A program made the position numbers and the translations under genes. This document shows, in pieces, positions 9,188 through 18,519 of a DNA stretch of 64,000 bases. This DNA is from Blastocatellia bacterium. Its GTDB lineage: Bacteria > Acidobacteriota > Blastocatellia > UBA7656. Under the pieces are notes generated by a model. The model saw nothing but the letters and a program-made list of their open reading frames with translations. It ran no database searches and had not been told where the DNA came from. Each line of letters opens with the position of its first letter. The first letter of the stretch is position 1. Location of the stretch: assembly GCA_035275065.1 (NCBI GenBank), contig DATENM010000064.1, positions 62,001 to 126,000 of the forward strand, given 5' to 3'.

Positions 9188-11986
9188 CTATTGCAGCCGC
9201 AGCTTCGGCGCAAACTGCGGCCCGCCCGCATAACGGATGATCGCGTCAAGCAAGCGCGTCGCGTATGGGTCGCTGCCATATTCGTTGAAGCGATAAGTGG
9301 TCACGAAGACTTTGCCGCTACCCATTTGCGCCTGCACGGCGAGCGCCGCGTTGTTATTCAGCCAGCCGTAAAAGATGCCCGACAGCACATCGCCGTAATC
9401 CGCGCCGCCGACGCCTTGAATGATGAACTGCGGAATCGTCGCGGTCGCCTCAAAGCCAAGAATCTTTGAGAAAGCAACATCGTTGAAGGGCGCGGCGTTC
9501 GGGTTAATCCAGTTGAAATTCGTCACCCAGTTGCCGTCAAGGTCAGAGCCGGCGCGCGGTGTCACCTTCAACGAAGCATTCGCCGGCAAAGCGTCTTTCG
9601 CGCCGGCCAGGATGATCGCGCGACCGCCCGATTCAAGATGTTTTCTCACCGTGTCATCGAGCTTCGTCGCCACCATCACCGCCGATTTATTGGCGCTGGC
9701 GTCGCTGACAAACGGATAACCGGCGGCAGTCAGCGCGCGATGCAACGCGGGCTGGCTGCCCATCGGGTCATAGAAAATCACCGCCGCTTTCTTCGCGGGC
9801 ATGGCTTTGGGGTAGATAAAAAGGTCGTAGCTGTTTTCGGCGATCATCGCGCCGTCGCGCCCGCGCACTTCGAAGGTGAGCCGCTCGCGGCGCGGGCGAT
9901 CAACGGTTGGCGCGACATAAGTAAGGGCAAGAGAGTCTTGCGCGATCTGAAGGCTTTCAACGCTGCCGCTCTTGATCGGCTGGTGTATTTCCACCCAATC
10001 ACCACGAGTCGGTGATGACAATCTCCACGCCGCGCCGGTCAGGTCTTTGTTGCTGTAATGCGAGAGTAGCAGTTCCACCTGCGCGCGCTCGCCGCTGACA
10101 TAGTTGAGCTTCGCAAAGCGTGCCAGAATCACGTCGGGCTGTTGAATCTTCGCCAGCTCCGCGGCATAGGCTTTCGGGTTGCGCCACATATCCATCAAGC
10201 CGTTCACCTCCCAGTTGATGTCGGTGAACTCGGTGATGACGTAGCCTTGAATCGCGCTGTAACGGCGCATCTCTTCGATCTCGTGCTTGAGCGAGGTGAA
10301 CTGGTGCCACTGGCTCTCTTCCGCGAGCGCGTTGAAGTCCGTGTAGAGGCGGTCGAACTTGAATTCAGTGAAGCGGTCAAAGAGGCCGGCGGGCCGGGTG
10401 ACAGCGCGCCCGCCGAAATCGCGCGGGAACCACCACGGCAGTTGTTTCGGCAAACGCGGCAGGCCCCAGTTGCCGAACTCTGAAACAATCAGCGGCTCGC
10501 GCCCTGTGCGCTCGGCGTCATTGTGCTGGCTGAACGACCACTTCGGACGCGAGGCGAAATCCGCCACCCACTTGTCCCAGCGGTCAGAGTTGTCGGGAAT
10601 CGAATAGTACTGATGAAAATCATCGAGGTCGCTTTTGAGGTGAAAGTTATCGCAGCAGGCGCTATTGTCAACGATCAAGCGTCCGAGCGGCGCGGTCATT
10701 TGCTTGGCGCGCTCGTAAGCGGCGCGCAGCCAGCGCCGCTGGTTCTCTTGTTTCAAGTCGGCGCCCCACGATTCGTTGATGACGCTTTGAATGACGATTG
10801 AAGGGTGATTCCAATCGCGCTCGACCATCTCGGCAAACGTCCGCTCGCCGCGCTCCGCCGCCTTCGGCGTGTAGTAATTGAAGTCCGCCCACGAAGGGAT
10901 TTCGTACCAGACGAGCATGCCGACTTCATCGGCAACTTTCAGGTAAACCGGGTCGGGGACTTTGATGTGGCAGCGCAGCAGGTTCAAGCCGAGCCGCCGG
11001 GCCTTAAGCATCATGTCGCGCACGAAGGCTTCCGATGGCGGCGTGTAGATGCCTTCGGGGTAAAAGTCCTGGTCGAGCGCGGCGACCATGTAAAACGGCT
11101 CGCCGTTGAGGTAGAGCTTGCCGTCGCGCGCTTCAAAGGTGCGAAAGCCGAAGCGGTCGCGGAAACTATCGGGCACGTCGCCGTCGAGCGTGACTTCAAC
11201 CGAGTAGAGCGTAGGGCTATCAGGACCCCAGAGTTGGGGCGCGTTGACGCGGCCCGTGAGACGATGCGGCCCGACATCGCGGGCGCGCAGGGTTTGAGTA
11301 AAGGCGATGTTGCCCGCAGGGTCGCGCACGGTGACTTTCAATCCCCGGTTGAACATCGTATCAATGCCCTTGCCCACCGAAAGCAATGCTTCCACCTCGA
11401 CTTCGCCGTTGAGGCGCGCGGTGACGTGGATGCGCTCGATAAAAAGCATCGGCTTGATGTCGAGCCACACGGACTGCCAGATGCCGCCGGTCTGCACGTA
11501 CCAGTTCTGCTTGCCGTGCGGAATCTCGTTGTACATCATCTCAGGAAAACGCGCGCGGTTCTCTTTCTCGTCCATCGGCGGATCGATGACGCGCACCACC
11601 AGATCATTCGCGCCCGGCTTCACCGCGTCCGAGATGTCAAAGACGAATGGCGTGTAGCCGCCTTCGTGCGTGCCGACAGATTTGCCGTTGACGAAGACCT
11701 CGCTCAGATAATCAACCGCGCCGAAATGCAGCAGAGCGCGCTTGCCTTTTTCAAGTTGCGGCACATCCAAACGCGTGCGATACCAGGCAACCCCCATGTA
11801 ATCGCGCAGGTCATCGAATTGCGCATTCCACGACAGCCCGACGCGGACATTGCGCCAGCCCTGCGCGCCGGCAAGGTCGCCGACTTTGAGCGTGCCTGCC
11901 TTATCAGTGAGAAACTGCCAGTCGCGCTCCAGCTTTGTCTGCGCGCCGGCATTCAGCGTGAACAGCAACAGCGCGATCAACAGCAT
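9188..11986 (-). CDS. Glycoside hydrolase family 2 with C-terminal GATase-like domain
   Basis: 932 aa from the ATG at 11986. Retaining exo-glycosidase (beta-galactosidase, mannosidase or glucuronidase class; specificity not resolvable). Order: short signal peptide (MLLIALLLFTLNAGAQ), sugar-binding jelly roll (to ~185), Ig-like domain, then the TIM barrel with acid/base in SVINESWG (E405) and nucleophile in LIVSEFGNWG (E503). Residues after about 730 resemble a class I amidotransferase-like fold (KKAAVIFYDPM...GGRAIILAG...GKVFVTTYR) without a visible Cys-His pair. The frame continues up to 12175, where ATGA overlaps the previous stop. That extension crosses an inverted repeat and lacks an N-terminal export signal, so the internal start is preferred. 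Confidence 0.9.
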   Translation of the reverse strand: MLLIALLLFTLNAGAQTKLERDWQFLTDKAGTLKVGDLAGAQGWRNVRVGLSWNAQFDDLRDYMGVAWYRTRLDVPQLEKGKRALLHFGAVDYLSEVFVNGKSVGTHEGGYTPFVFDISDAVKPGANDLVVRVIDPPMDEKENRARFPEMMYNEIPHGKQNWYVQTGGIWQSVWLDIKPMLFIERIHVTARLNGEVEVEALLSVGKGIDTMFNRGLKVTVRDPAGNIAFTQTLRARDVGPHRLTGRVNAPQLWGPDSPTLYSVEVTLDGDVPDSFRDRFGFRTFEARDGKLYLNGEPFYMVAALDQDFYPEGIYTPPSEAFVRDMMLKARRLGLNLLRCHIKVPDPVYLKVADEVGMLVWYEIPSWADFNYYTPKAAERGERTFAEMVERDWNHPSIVIQSVINESWGADLKQENQRRWLRAAYERAKQMTAPLGRLIVDNSACCDNFHLKSDLDDFHQYYSIPDNSDRWDKWVADFASRPKWSFSQHNDAERTGREPLIVSEFGNWGLPRLPKQLPWWFPRDFGGRAVTRPAGLFDRFTEFKFDRLYTDFNALAEESQWHQFTSLKHEIEEMRRYSAIQGYVITEFTDINWEVNGLMDMWRNPKAYAAELAKIQQPDVILARFAKLNYVSGERAQVELLLSHYSNKDLTGAAWRLSSPTRGDWVEIHQPIKSGSVESLQIAQDSLALTYVAPTVDRPRRERLTFEVRGRDGAMIAENSYDLFIYPKAMPAKKAAVIFYDPMGSQPALHRALTAAGYPFVSDASANKSAVMVATKLDDTVRKHLESGGRAIILAGAKDALPANASLKVTPRAGSDLDGNWVTNFNWINPNAAPFNDVAFSKILGFEATATIPQFIIQGVGGADYGDVLSGIFYGWLNNNAALAVQAQMGSGKVFVTTYRFNEYGSDPYATRLLDAIIRYAGGPQFAPKLRLQ

Positions 11987-12023
11987 CGTCACTTCATAGA
12001 ATGTCGCGCGGATTCGGCGATGA

Positions 12024-12112
12024 TTAAACACGGAGACACAGAGGCACAGAGGAAGCACGGAGCGCGCCCTGTGTCTCCGCGCCTCGGCGTCTCTGTGCTT
12101 GTCTGTCCTTAA
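12024..12112. repeat. Inverted repeat, family B copy 1 (CACGGAGACACAGAG type)
   Basis: Low-complexity arms built from GGAGACACAGAGGCACAGAGG on one side and CTGTGTCTCCG / GTCTCTGTGCTT on the other, with mismatches. It lies between the ConA-like gene and the GH2 gene. It is open in the GH2 frame, which is why the GH2 frame looks longer than the protein. Confidence 0.75.
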
Positions 12113-12171
12113 TTCGTTAATGCCCATGCCCGGCCTATTTCTCTTCATCGCTGTTTCACTCATCCTGGTTA

Positions 12172-12843
12172 TCATCCCTGTTTCGGCGTCACGACGCGCA
12201 CCGAATCCCAGTCGTTTTCCGACGACCCGTAACCGTATAGCATCACCGTGAAAGCGCGCGGCAGGTTCTTGATCGTCTTCGTCAAGCCGACCTGGCCGTT
12301 CAGCACAAAGAGGAATTCGTCGCCGCGCCGGACGATGGCCAGCGTCGGCTTCTTTTCTTTGGTCGCCAGGTTATGACTGTCGAGCCGTTCGCCGCGGCCA
12401 TCAACAATTGACCATGCCTCGAAGGTGCCTTCGCTCGACAGAATCCACTCGATGCGGTTGCGGCCCGAGCCATCAAACAAGACGCAGAGGATGGCGTTAC
12501 CGATGGGCGCGCCGGGCTGGCCCGGTTCGGGCAGCGCCGCCTGGACTTTGGCGAGCGTCGCTTCAAAGATGAAGCGGTCACTGGTCCACGTCGTCTTGCT
12601 GCGCACGCCGGCGCGCGAGCCGCTCATGCCGCGCATGCGCAATTCGCCGCTTTCGACTTTGAGCTTGCCGCCGCTGCCGCCTTCAAAGCTGAAGCGCTCC
12701 CACTTCGCCGGGTCGAGCGCCTCGCCATTAAAACTATCGCTCCACTCGTCGGCCGCCATCGCCTGCGGCTGCTGGGCGAATGCGGCGACGAACGATAGGC
12801 AGATGAGTAGCATTGAGAGAATGAGTGTAAGAAGTTTCGACAT
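12172..12843 (-). CDS. Secreted concanavalin A-like (glucanase/lectin fold) protein
   Basis: 223 aa with a signal peptide (MSKLLTLILSM...AAFAQ). The rest reads as a single beta-sandwich: WSDSFNGEALDPAKWERFSF near the N-terminus, then alternating strands to NDWDSVRVVTP at the end. This pattern matches DUF1080/LamG-type or GH16-like folds. I see no GH16 catalytic ExDxxE motif, so a sugar-binding role is more likely than catalysis. The start at 12843 has a G-rich ribosome site (CAGGGGG). It lies in the glycosidase run directly after palindrome copy 2, and its stop overlaps the alternative upstream start of the GH2 frame. Confidence 0.7.
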   Translation of the reverse strand: MSKLLTLILSMLLICLSFVAAFAQQPQAMAADEWSDSFNGEALDPAKWERFSFEGGSGGKLKVESGELRMRGMSGSRAGVRSKTTWTSDRFIFEATLAKVQAALPEPGQPGAPIGNAILCVLFDGSGRNRIEWILSSEGTFEAWSIVDGRGERLDSHNLATKEKKPTLAIVRRGDEFLFVLNGQVGLTKTIKNLPRAFTVMLYGYGSSENDWDSVRVVTPKQG

Positions 12844-12861
12844 GATGCCCCCTGGTTGATG

Positions 12862-12922
12862 ATGTGGCGCAATGCGGTTAGATTGCGCACCGGCTCGCGC
12901 AATCTAACAGATTGCGCCACAT
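12862..12922. repeat. REP-like double palindrome, family A copy 2
   Basis: The right arm (12897-12922) carries the intact core GCGCAATCTAACAGATTGCGC-type palindrome. The left arm has decayed (AATGCGGTTAG instead of AATCTGTTAG), so this copy is older than the perfect ones. It fills the gap between the TPR gene stop and the ConA-like gene. Confidence 0.85.
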
Positions 12923-12926
12923 GAAC

Positions 12927-14585
12927 CTAGAATCGCACGTTGGCGAGGCGGCGGATGATGTCACGCTGCTGGTTCTGCGCCTGCTCTTTTTCCGAATCGC
13001 TCAACGCTTTGAACTTCTCAAGCTCGGCGTCGGCTTCCGCCTTGCGCCTCAGGCGCGTGTAGGCGCGACCGAGCTGATAATGCGCGGCGGCAAGCGTCGG
13101 CTCGGCGGCGACCACCTGCTCAAGCTCTATTGCCGCTTCCGCAAAGCGGTTGCCGCGCATATAAATCTTGGCCCGCGCCAGCCGTGCCGCCGCGAGCGTC
13201 GGGTCAAGCTCAAGCGCCCGCGTCAGGTGCACCTCGGCTCTGGCCGTGTCCGCCGCCGTCTGATTCAAGATGGCGTCGGCGGCCAGGTAATGCACGACGG
13301 CAGTGCGGTCGTTGATCGCCAGCGACTTCTCATAGTACTCGACGGCTTCCGTGTAGCTGCCCTGCGTCGCCAGTGTGACGCCGAGATAGGCGAGCGCCGG
13401 CGCGCATCGGGGATCGAGCTTGAGCGCATGCTCAAGCGCCTGCATCGCTTCGGCGGTCTGGTTGCTCGCCGACTGCGCGACGCCGAGCGCGAACCATAAC
13501 TTCACCGAATCGGGAAAGACCTTCAAGGCTTCTTGCAAGCGAATGATCGCCGCCGCCGGAACCTTGGTGTCCGTCAACAGCATCGCGTAGCGAAAGCGGT
13601 AATCTTCGTTTTTCGGGTCGCGCTCGATGGCCAGCCGCATGGCCGGGATGGCGTTCTCGACGTGGCCGCTCGCTTCGTAGACTTCGGCGAGCGCCGCATA
13701 AATCTCCGCCGCTTGCAGACCGCGCGCCACCGCCCCTTCGAGCGCGCGGCCCGCCGCCGGCACGTCTTTGCGCGCCAGATGGGCGCGCGCCAGTTGCAGG
13801 ATCATCTGCGCATTGGCCGGCTCGCTGGTCACGGCGGCGCTCAGTTCCGCGGCGGCCTCGTTGAACAGGCCGGCCTGCAACAGCGCGCTTCCCAGCTCGC
13901 CGCGCGCCGTCGCTGCCGTCACACTAACCGGCGCTTGTCCGAGTCGTGCCGCATAATCATGATAGCTCGCGGCGGCTGCCGGCTTATCGTTGAGTCGCAA
14001 CGCGACGACCACCAGGGCGCGGGCGACCTCGGCATCGGGCGCGAGCGCCTGAGCCCGGGCGAACAGCTCACGCGCCTGGCGCAAGCTTTCGGGCGTGCCG
14101 CGCGCAAAGCGAATCTGCGCGAGGTTCGCAAGCGCGCTCGGCTGCTGCGCGTTCAGCTTCAGGGACGATTCAAATTCGGCGGCGGCCTGTTCGGCGCGGC
14201 CCGTCTTCAGAAGGATCGTGCCATAGTTGTTATGCGCCGCCGCCGATTGCGAATCTGCCGCGACGGCGGCGGCGAAATGTTTCTCGGCTTCCTTCAGGTC
14301 GCCGTCGCGGTCGGCGAGAATGCCGAGATAAGCATGCGCGGTCGGCTCTTTTGGGTTGAGCGTCAGGGCTGCGGTGAATGCCGCTTTCGCTGCCGCCACA
14401 TCGCCGCGTTCGAGCGCCGCGACGCCTTCGGCGACGCGTGCCGCCGCGCCGTCATTGCGATTGGCGATGTGATTCGCTGACGCCCGATTCTGAGGGAATG
14501 AAAAAGCCGCGGGGCACAGGCACAAGGTGAGCAAGATTACACTGGCGCGCATCACGCAAATTGAATTGTACAGCCGGCGTGTCAT
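12927..14585 (-). CDS. Secreted/periplasmic tetratricopeptide-repeat protein
   Basis: 552 aa. An export signal (about residues 1-28, ending PAAFSFPQ) is followed by TPR units almost to the C-terminus; segments such as PTAHAYLGILADRDGDLKEA and SAAAHNNYGTILLKTGRAEQ show the W/G/Y/A pattern. Such proteins scaffold protein interactions; no catalytic domain is visible. The window frame extends to a TTG at 14639 without support. ATG 14585 is chosen, and ATG 14552 (MRASVILL) is equally possible, as neither has a clear ribosome site. It directly follows the TonB-dependent receptor gene (98 bp gap), an arrangement common for Oar-type receptors, so it may act with the receptor. Confidence 0.85.
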   Translation of the reverse strand: MTRRLYNSICVMRASVILLTLCLCPAAFSFPQNRASANHIANRNDGAAARVAEGVAALERGDVAAAKAAFTAALTLNPKEPTAHAYLGILADRDGDLKEAEKHFAAAVAADSQSAAAHNNYGTILLKTGRAEQAAAEFESSLKLNAQQPSALANLAQIRFARGTPESLRQARELFARAQALAPDAEVARALVVVALRLNDKPAAAASYHDYAARLGQAPVSVTAATARGELGSALLQAGLFNEAAAELSAAVTSEPANAQMILQLARAHLARKDVPAAGRALEGAVARGLQAAEIYAALAEVYEASGHVENAIPAMRLAIERDPKNEDYRFRYAMLLTDTKVPAAAIIRLQEALKVFPDSVKLWFALGVAQSASNQTAEAMQALEHALKLDPRCAPALAYLGVTLATQGSYTEAVEYYEKSLAINDRTAVVHYLAADAILNQTAADTARAEVHLTRALELDPTLAAARLARAKIYMRGNRFAEAAIELEQVVAAEPTLAAAHYQLGRAYTRLRRKAEADAELEKFKALSDSEKEQAQNQQRDIIRRLANVRF

Positions 14586-14683
14586 AAGTGCGTCGTGTGG
14601 GTCAATCAAGATGTTAAGACAGAATGGGCGGCGCGGCAAAGCTCGATGAGCCCGCCGCGCCGCCCGCCCCGGTGCGATTCAGG

Positions 14684-17600
14684 TTAGAACAGGAACCTGA
14701 ATCGCAGTTGAATGGTGCGCGGCCCGTAAACGTTATTGTCGCCGATAACGTCGGAGACGCCGAACTGGAAGGAGTTGTTGAAATCGCCGCTCGGTTGGAA
14801 GTAGCGATGCCGGTTGAAGAGGTTGAAGAATTCCGCGCCCAGCTCGAAAGACTTGGTCTCGGTGATGCGCGTCTTCTTCAGGATGTTGAAGTTCTCGCTC
14901 TTGAATGGCAGCACATGGACATCGTCAATCACCGGCGAAGCCGTGCCGAAGAACGCCTGCGGGTTGGCGTAGTAGGCGCGGTAGGCCGGGTCGCTGACGT
15001 TATTCGTCGGCGGCGCTTGATAATTCGGCGGCGCGCTGAAGGCCAGGGGGTTCAGCACCTGATAGCGCACGCCGAGATTGTTCGTCAACGGCGGGCTCAA
15101 CAACGATGCGCCAGTCAGATTCAAACGCAGGTTGCCTTCGTAGCCGACGAGGTCGAGGAAGTTGCGGTTGCCCGTCGTGTAGACGACCAGCGGCAAGCCC
15201 GACTGATAGCGCTGAATGCCGCCGATCTGCCAGCCGCCGACCAGCCGGTCAACTACGCCGCCTTCGTTCAGGTAGCGTTTGCCTTTGCCGAACGGCAGCT
15301 CAATGATGTAGTTGAAGACGACAACGTGCTTCGGGTTGTTCGGCGACACGGTCTTCAACGACTCGATGTCGAACGGGTTCTGCAAGACACCGCCAATCGG
15401 CGACGCGCCGAAGAGGTCTTCGGCGGCGTTCGTCAGCAGCTTCGACCACGTGTAAGAAAGACCGAACTGAATGCCGCTCGAAAAGCGCCGATCCAGCTTG
15501 ATCTGTAAAGCGTTGTACCAGCTCTCGCCTTTGCTTTCGAGCAGGTTGTTAATACGCCCATACTGCGGGAACGGCTTGAGCGATTGGGCGACGCTGCCAT
15601 TAAACCCGGCAAAAACCGCATTCGGGCTCGACGGCAGCGGCACGCCGACGCTGGCGGCGTACTGCCGTTCGGCGTTCGTCACATCGGCGAGCGGTTTGTT
15701 GAGCAGCGGGAAGCCGAGCTTCAGCGCGTCGAGCGGCACGGCGTTCAGGCGCGCGAAGTTCGATTTCAAGCGGTCGCCCTTGTGGCCGATGTAGCCGACC
15801 GAGACGGCGAACTTGAACGGCAGCTCGCGCTGAATGTCTACGCTCCACTGCGCCGTGCGGCCCGTCTTGAAGTTCGGGTCGAAGAAATCGATGTTGTCTG
15901 CGCCGATGAACTGGCCGTTCGGATCAACCGCCGGTTTGTTCGGATAGTTGCGCAGGAAGACCGTTGATTGACGACCGTTCGGCGTGTAGAGCGCGCCGGT
16001 CGAGTAGCCGAGCGTGCCTTCGAGGATCGTGTTCGAGCCGTTGAAGCCATACAGCAGCGGCGAGAAGTAGAGGCCGAAGCCGCCACGCACGACCGTCTTC
16101 TGATTCAGCGAGTAGGCAATGCCGATGCGCGGCGAGATGTTCGAGTAGTCGGTCGCGACCAGCCCTTTATGCTCGGCCTGCAAACCGCTCTGCCCGCCGG
16201 CCCCGACAATCGCGCCCGGACGATTGACCGCAGGGTTGATGACGTTCGGGTCGAAGCCGCGAAAACGATCTTCCTGTTCAGTGCGCGGGTAAGGAATCTC
16301 GTAGCGCAGCCCGAGGTTGAGCGTCAGCCGCGGCGTCAGCTTGAAGTCGTCGTTGACGAACACCGAAGGATAGAAGTAACGCCAGCCCGGATCAATCGAG
16401 CGGAAGTTGACGAAGGAGAACTCGGTCGCGCCGGTGATCAAGCTGGCAATCGGCCAGCCGCCTTCGGGGTCGAAGTCCGCGGCCGTCTGGTCGTGGCGAT
16501 AGTTGGTCGAGGTTCCCGGATCGATCAACTGATGAATGTGGAATCGCGTCCAGCGCGCGTCACCGCCGAACTTGAAGGTGTGGCGGCCCTTCACCCAGGT
16601 GACGAAGTCCGAAATCTCCCACTCCTTATCGGTCTGGTTGTCACTGAAGAAGGTCGAGCCAATGTTTTGATAAGCGCGAATGTCGCCCGAGGTCACAGGG
16701 TCGCCGTAACCGGGAAACCCTGTGCGCGGGAAGGCGGCGTCTTGCGAGGCATTCGGGTTGAGACCCAGCTCGGCGCTCGGGCTGAAGCCTTCCGTGAAGT
16801 TGCGGTTGAGCACGGCGACGCGGTTGAAGCCGAAGTTGAAGTGATTGAGCAAGGTCGGCGACAGCGTAAAGTCATGCTGGGCGCGCAGGTAATCGCTCCC
16901 GAAGGTCTGATCCCAGACGCCGTCAACGACGAACGGAATCGGGAAGCGCGGGAAGCCCCCCTTGATCGAAGCCAGGTCGCGTTTCGAGAAGCTCACAGAC
17001 AAACGCTGGCGGTCACTGATCACCTGATCGATCTTGCCGATGTAGTTGTCCATGTCGGTCGGTATGCTGCTTTCCGCCGTGTAGTTGTGATAGACGCCGG
17101 ACCGCGTCGGCTCGGGGAAATGCTTCAGGATGCCGAGCCCCACGGGGTCAATCAGCGAGCCGTTCTTGTAAAGGTCGAGGCGGTTGCCTGGGATAGCCGC
17201 GCGCGTGTTCGGCGGCTGCGTCGGGTCGTAAATCTGCACGCCGTGGCCGAACTGGTGCAAGACGTCCGGGTCCGTAAGCAGCTCCGAAAAATCGCCCGAG
17301 CGCATCTTGAGCGTCGGCACGCTGACCGTCACCGTCTCGGACTGGGTGAAGCGATAGCCTTCATAGTTGAAGAAGAAGAAGGTGCGGTTGCGGCCATTGT
17401 AAATCTTCGGAATCCACACCGGCCCGCCGATGTTGCCGCCGAAATCGTGCTGGCTGTCTATGGGCCGCGGGTTGCCGAAGAAGTTATTGACGAAGCTGTT
17501 GGCGTTCAGGTTCTCGTTGCGAAACAGCTCATAGGCTTCGCCATGAAACTCGTTGCCGCCACTCTTGATCGTGAAGTTGACGATGCCGCCTGACGAGCTG

Positions 17601-18316
17601 CCGAACTCTGCCGAGTAGCTGCTGGTCGAGACCGTGAACTCTTGAAAAGCATTCGGGCCGGGGGCGACTTCTGAAAAGAAGGTGCCGTTCTGGGCGCGGC
17701 GCGTCGAAGCGCCGTCAATCAGAATCTCCGTGCCGAGCCCCTGGCCGCCGCTGACGCGGAAGTTCGAGGCGTCCGTGCCGCGGCCCGTCGTCCCCGAAGC
17801 GGCGGTGACATTGCTGTCCAAAAAGATAAACGCCAGCGGCGTGCGCCCGCCGGATTCGGCAGAGACCGCCAGCGGCAGCTCTTTCACTTGCCGCTCGGTG
17901 ACGTTGCTCTGGCGCACGACCGTGTCGGCCTGGATGACCGGCGGCTCGGACGTCACGTTGACGGTTTCGCCGATGGCGCCGGCTTCGAGCTTGATGTCAA
18001 CGGTGCGCGTCACCTGGACGGCGACCTGCACCTTTTCAATCGCGGTGGTCTTGAAGCCCTGAGCCTCGATGTTGAGCTTCCACGGGCCGGCCTTCAATTC
18101 CGTGAGCGTGAAGTTGCCTTCGTCTGTGGTAGTCGTTTCGCGCACCTCGTTGGTGTCCAGGTTGGTGGCGGTGATTTTCGCGCCGCTGACGACGGCGCCG
18201 CTCGGGTCGGTTACGGTGCCGGTGATGTTGCCGCGGTCGGTTTGCGCGAAAGCGGCACCGGCACAGGCCAACCAGATTGTCAGCAGGATCAGCCAAATCG
18301 TAGTTCTTGCTTTCAT
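14684..18316 (-). CDS. TonB-dependent receptor, Oar-like, with carboxypeptidase-regulatory N-terminal domain
   Basis: 1210 aa outer-membrane transporter, probably for oligosaccharides. Order: signal peptide (MKARTTIWLILL...GAAFAQ), a CarboxypepD_reg beta-sandwich (GNITGTVTDPSGAVVSGAKI), the plug (FRVSGGQGLGTEILIDGAST), then a long beta-barrel ending in the aromatic C-terminal strand IQLRFRFLF needed for BAM insertion. The start at 18316 has GGGAGACC upstream; the frame opens 10 codons earlier without support. It follows the ROK regulator gene by 203 bp and precedes the glycosidases, so it is the likely uptake gate of the locus. The substrate is inferred from neighbours only. Confidence 0.93.
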   Translation of the reverse strand: MKARTTIWLILLTIWLACAGAAFAQTDRGNITGTVTDPSGAVVSGAKITATNLDTNEVRETTTTDEGNFTLTELKAGPWKLNIEAQGFKTTAIEKVQVAVQVTRTVDIKLEAGAIGETVNVTSEPPVIQADTVVRQSNVTERQVKELPLAVSAESGGRTPLAFIFLDSNVTAASGTTGRGTDASNFRVSGGQGLGTEILIDGASTRRAQNGTFFSEVAPGPNAFQEFTVSTSSYSAEFGSSSGGIVNFTIKSGGNEFHGEAYELFRNENLNANSFVNNFFGNPRPIDSQHDFGGNIGGPVWIPKIYNGRNRTFFFFNYEGYRFTQSETVTVSVPTLKMRSGDFSELLTDPDVLHQFGHGVQIYDPTQPPNTRAAIPGNRLDLYKNGSLIDPVGLGILKHFPEPTRSGVYHNYTAESSIPTDMDNYIGKIDQVISDRQRLSVSFSKRDLASIKGGFPRFPIPFVVDGVWDQTFGSDYLRAQHDFTLSPTLLNHFNFGFNRVAVLNRNFTEGFSPSAELGLNPNASQDAAFPRTGFPGYGDPVTSGDIRAYQNIGSTFFSDNQTDKEWEISDFVTWVKGRHTFKFGGDARWTRFHIHQLIDPGTSTNYRHDQTAADFDPEGGWPIASLITGATEFSFVNFRSIDPGWRYFYPSVFVNDDFKLTPRLTLNLGLRYEIPYPRTEQEDRFRGFDPNVINPAVNRPGAIVGAGGQSGLQAEHKGLVATDYSNISPRIGIAYSLNQKTVVRGGFGLYFSPLLYGFNGSNTILEGTLGYSTGALYTPNGRQSTVFLRNYPNKPAVDPNGQFIGADNIDFFDPNFKTGRTAQWSVDIQRELPFKFAVSVGYIGHKGDRLKSNFARLNAVPLDALKLGFPLLNKPLADVTNAERQYAASVGVPLPSSPNAVFAGFNGSVAQSLKPFPQYGRINNLLESKGESWYNALQIKLDRRFSSGIQFGLSYTWSKLLTNAAEDLFGASPIGGVLQNPFDIESLKTVSPNNPKHVVVFNYIIELPFGKGKRYLNEGGVVDRLVGGWQIGGIQRYQSGLPLVVYTTGNRNFLDLVGYEGNLRLNLTGASLLSPPLTNNLGVRYQVLNPLAFSAPPNYQAPPTNNVSDPAYRAYYANPQAFFGTASPVIDDVHVLPFKSENFNILKKTRITETKSFELGAEFFNLFNRHRYFQPSGDFNNSFQFGVSDVIGDNNVYGPRTIQLRFRFLF

Positions 18317-18519
18317 CTGGGTCTCCCAATTCTCGAAGCGAGTCACGTTCAGCGCATCACGGCGAAATGGCCGCGAGAGGCTGAGCGCCCACGCGCTTTT
18401 CTAGAGCGGTTGCGAATTGCCGGAACGGGCCGAAAATGGCACCGACCCATGCCGGCGGGAAAAGTTTAGAAAGACGACAATGAGACCACACCAAAACGTT
18501 AGCCGCCGACGGCGCGCCC

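Noticed and set aside
10805..12112. 435-codon plus-strand frame opposite the GH2 gene
   Set aside because: Antisense to a clear GH2 catalytic domain, with composition typical of shadow frames in GC-rich DNA.
15968..17593. 541-codon open frame on the plus strand opposite the TonB-dependent receptor gene
   Set aside because: It is a shadow of the receptor's coding bias: Arg/Val-rich composition, no recognisable domain, no ribosome site.
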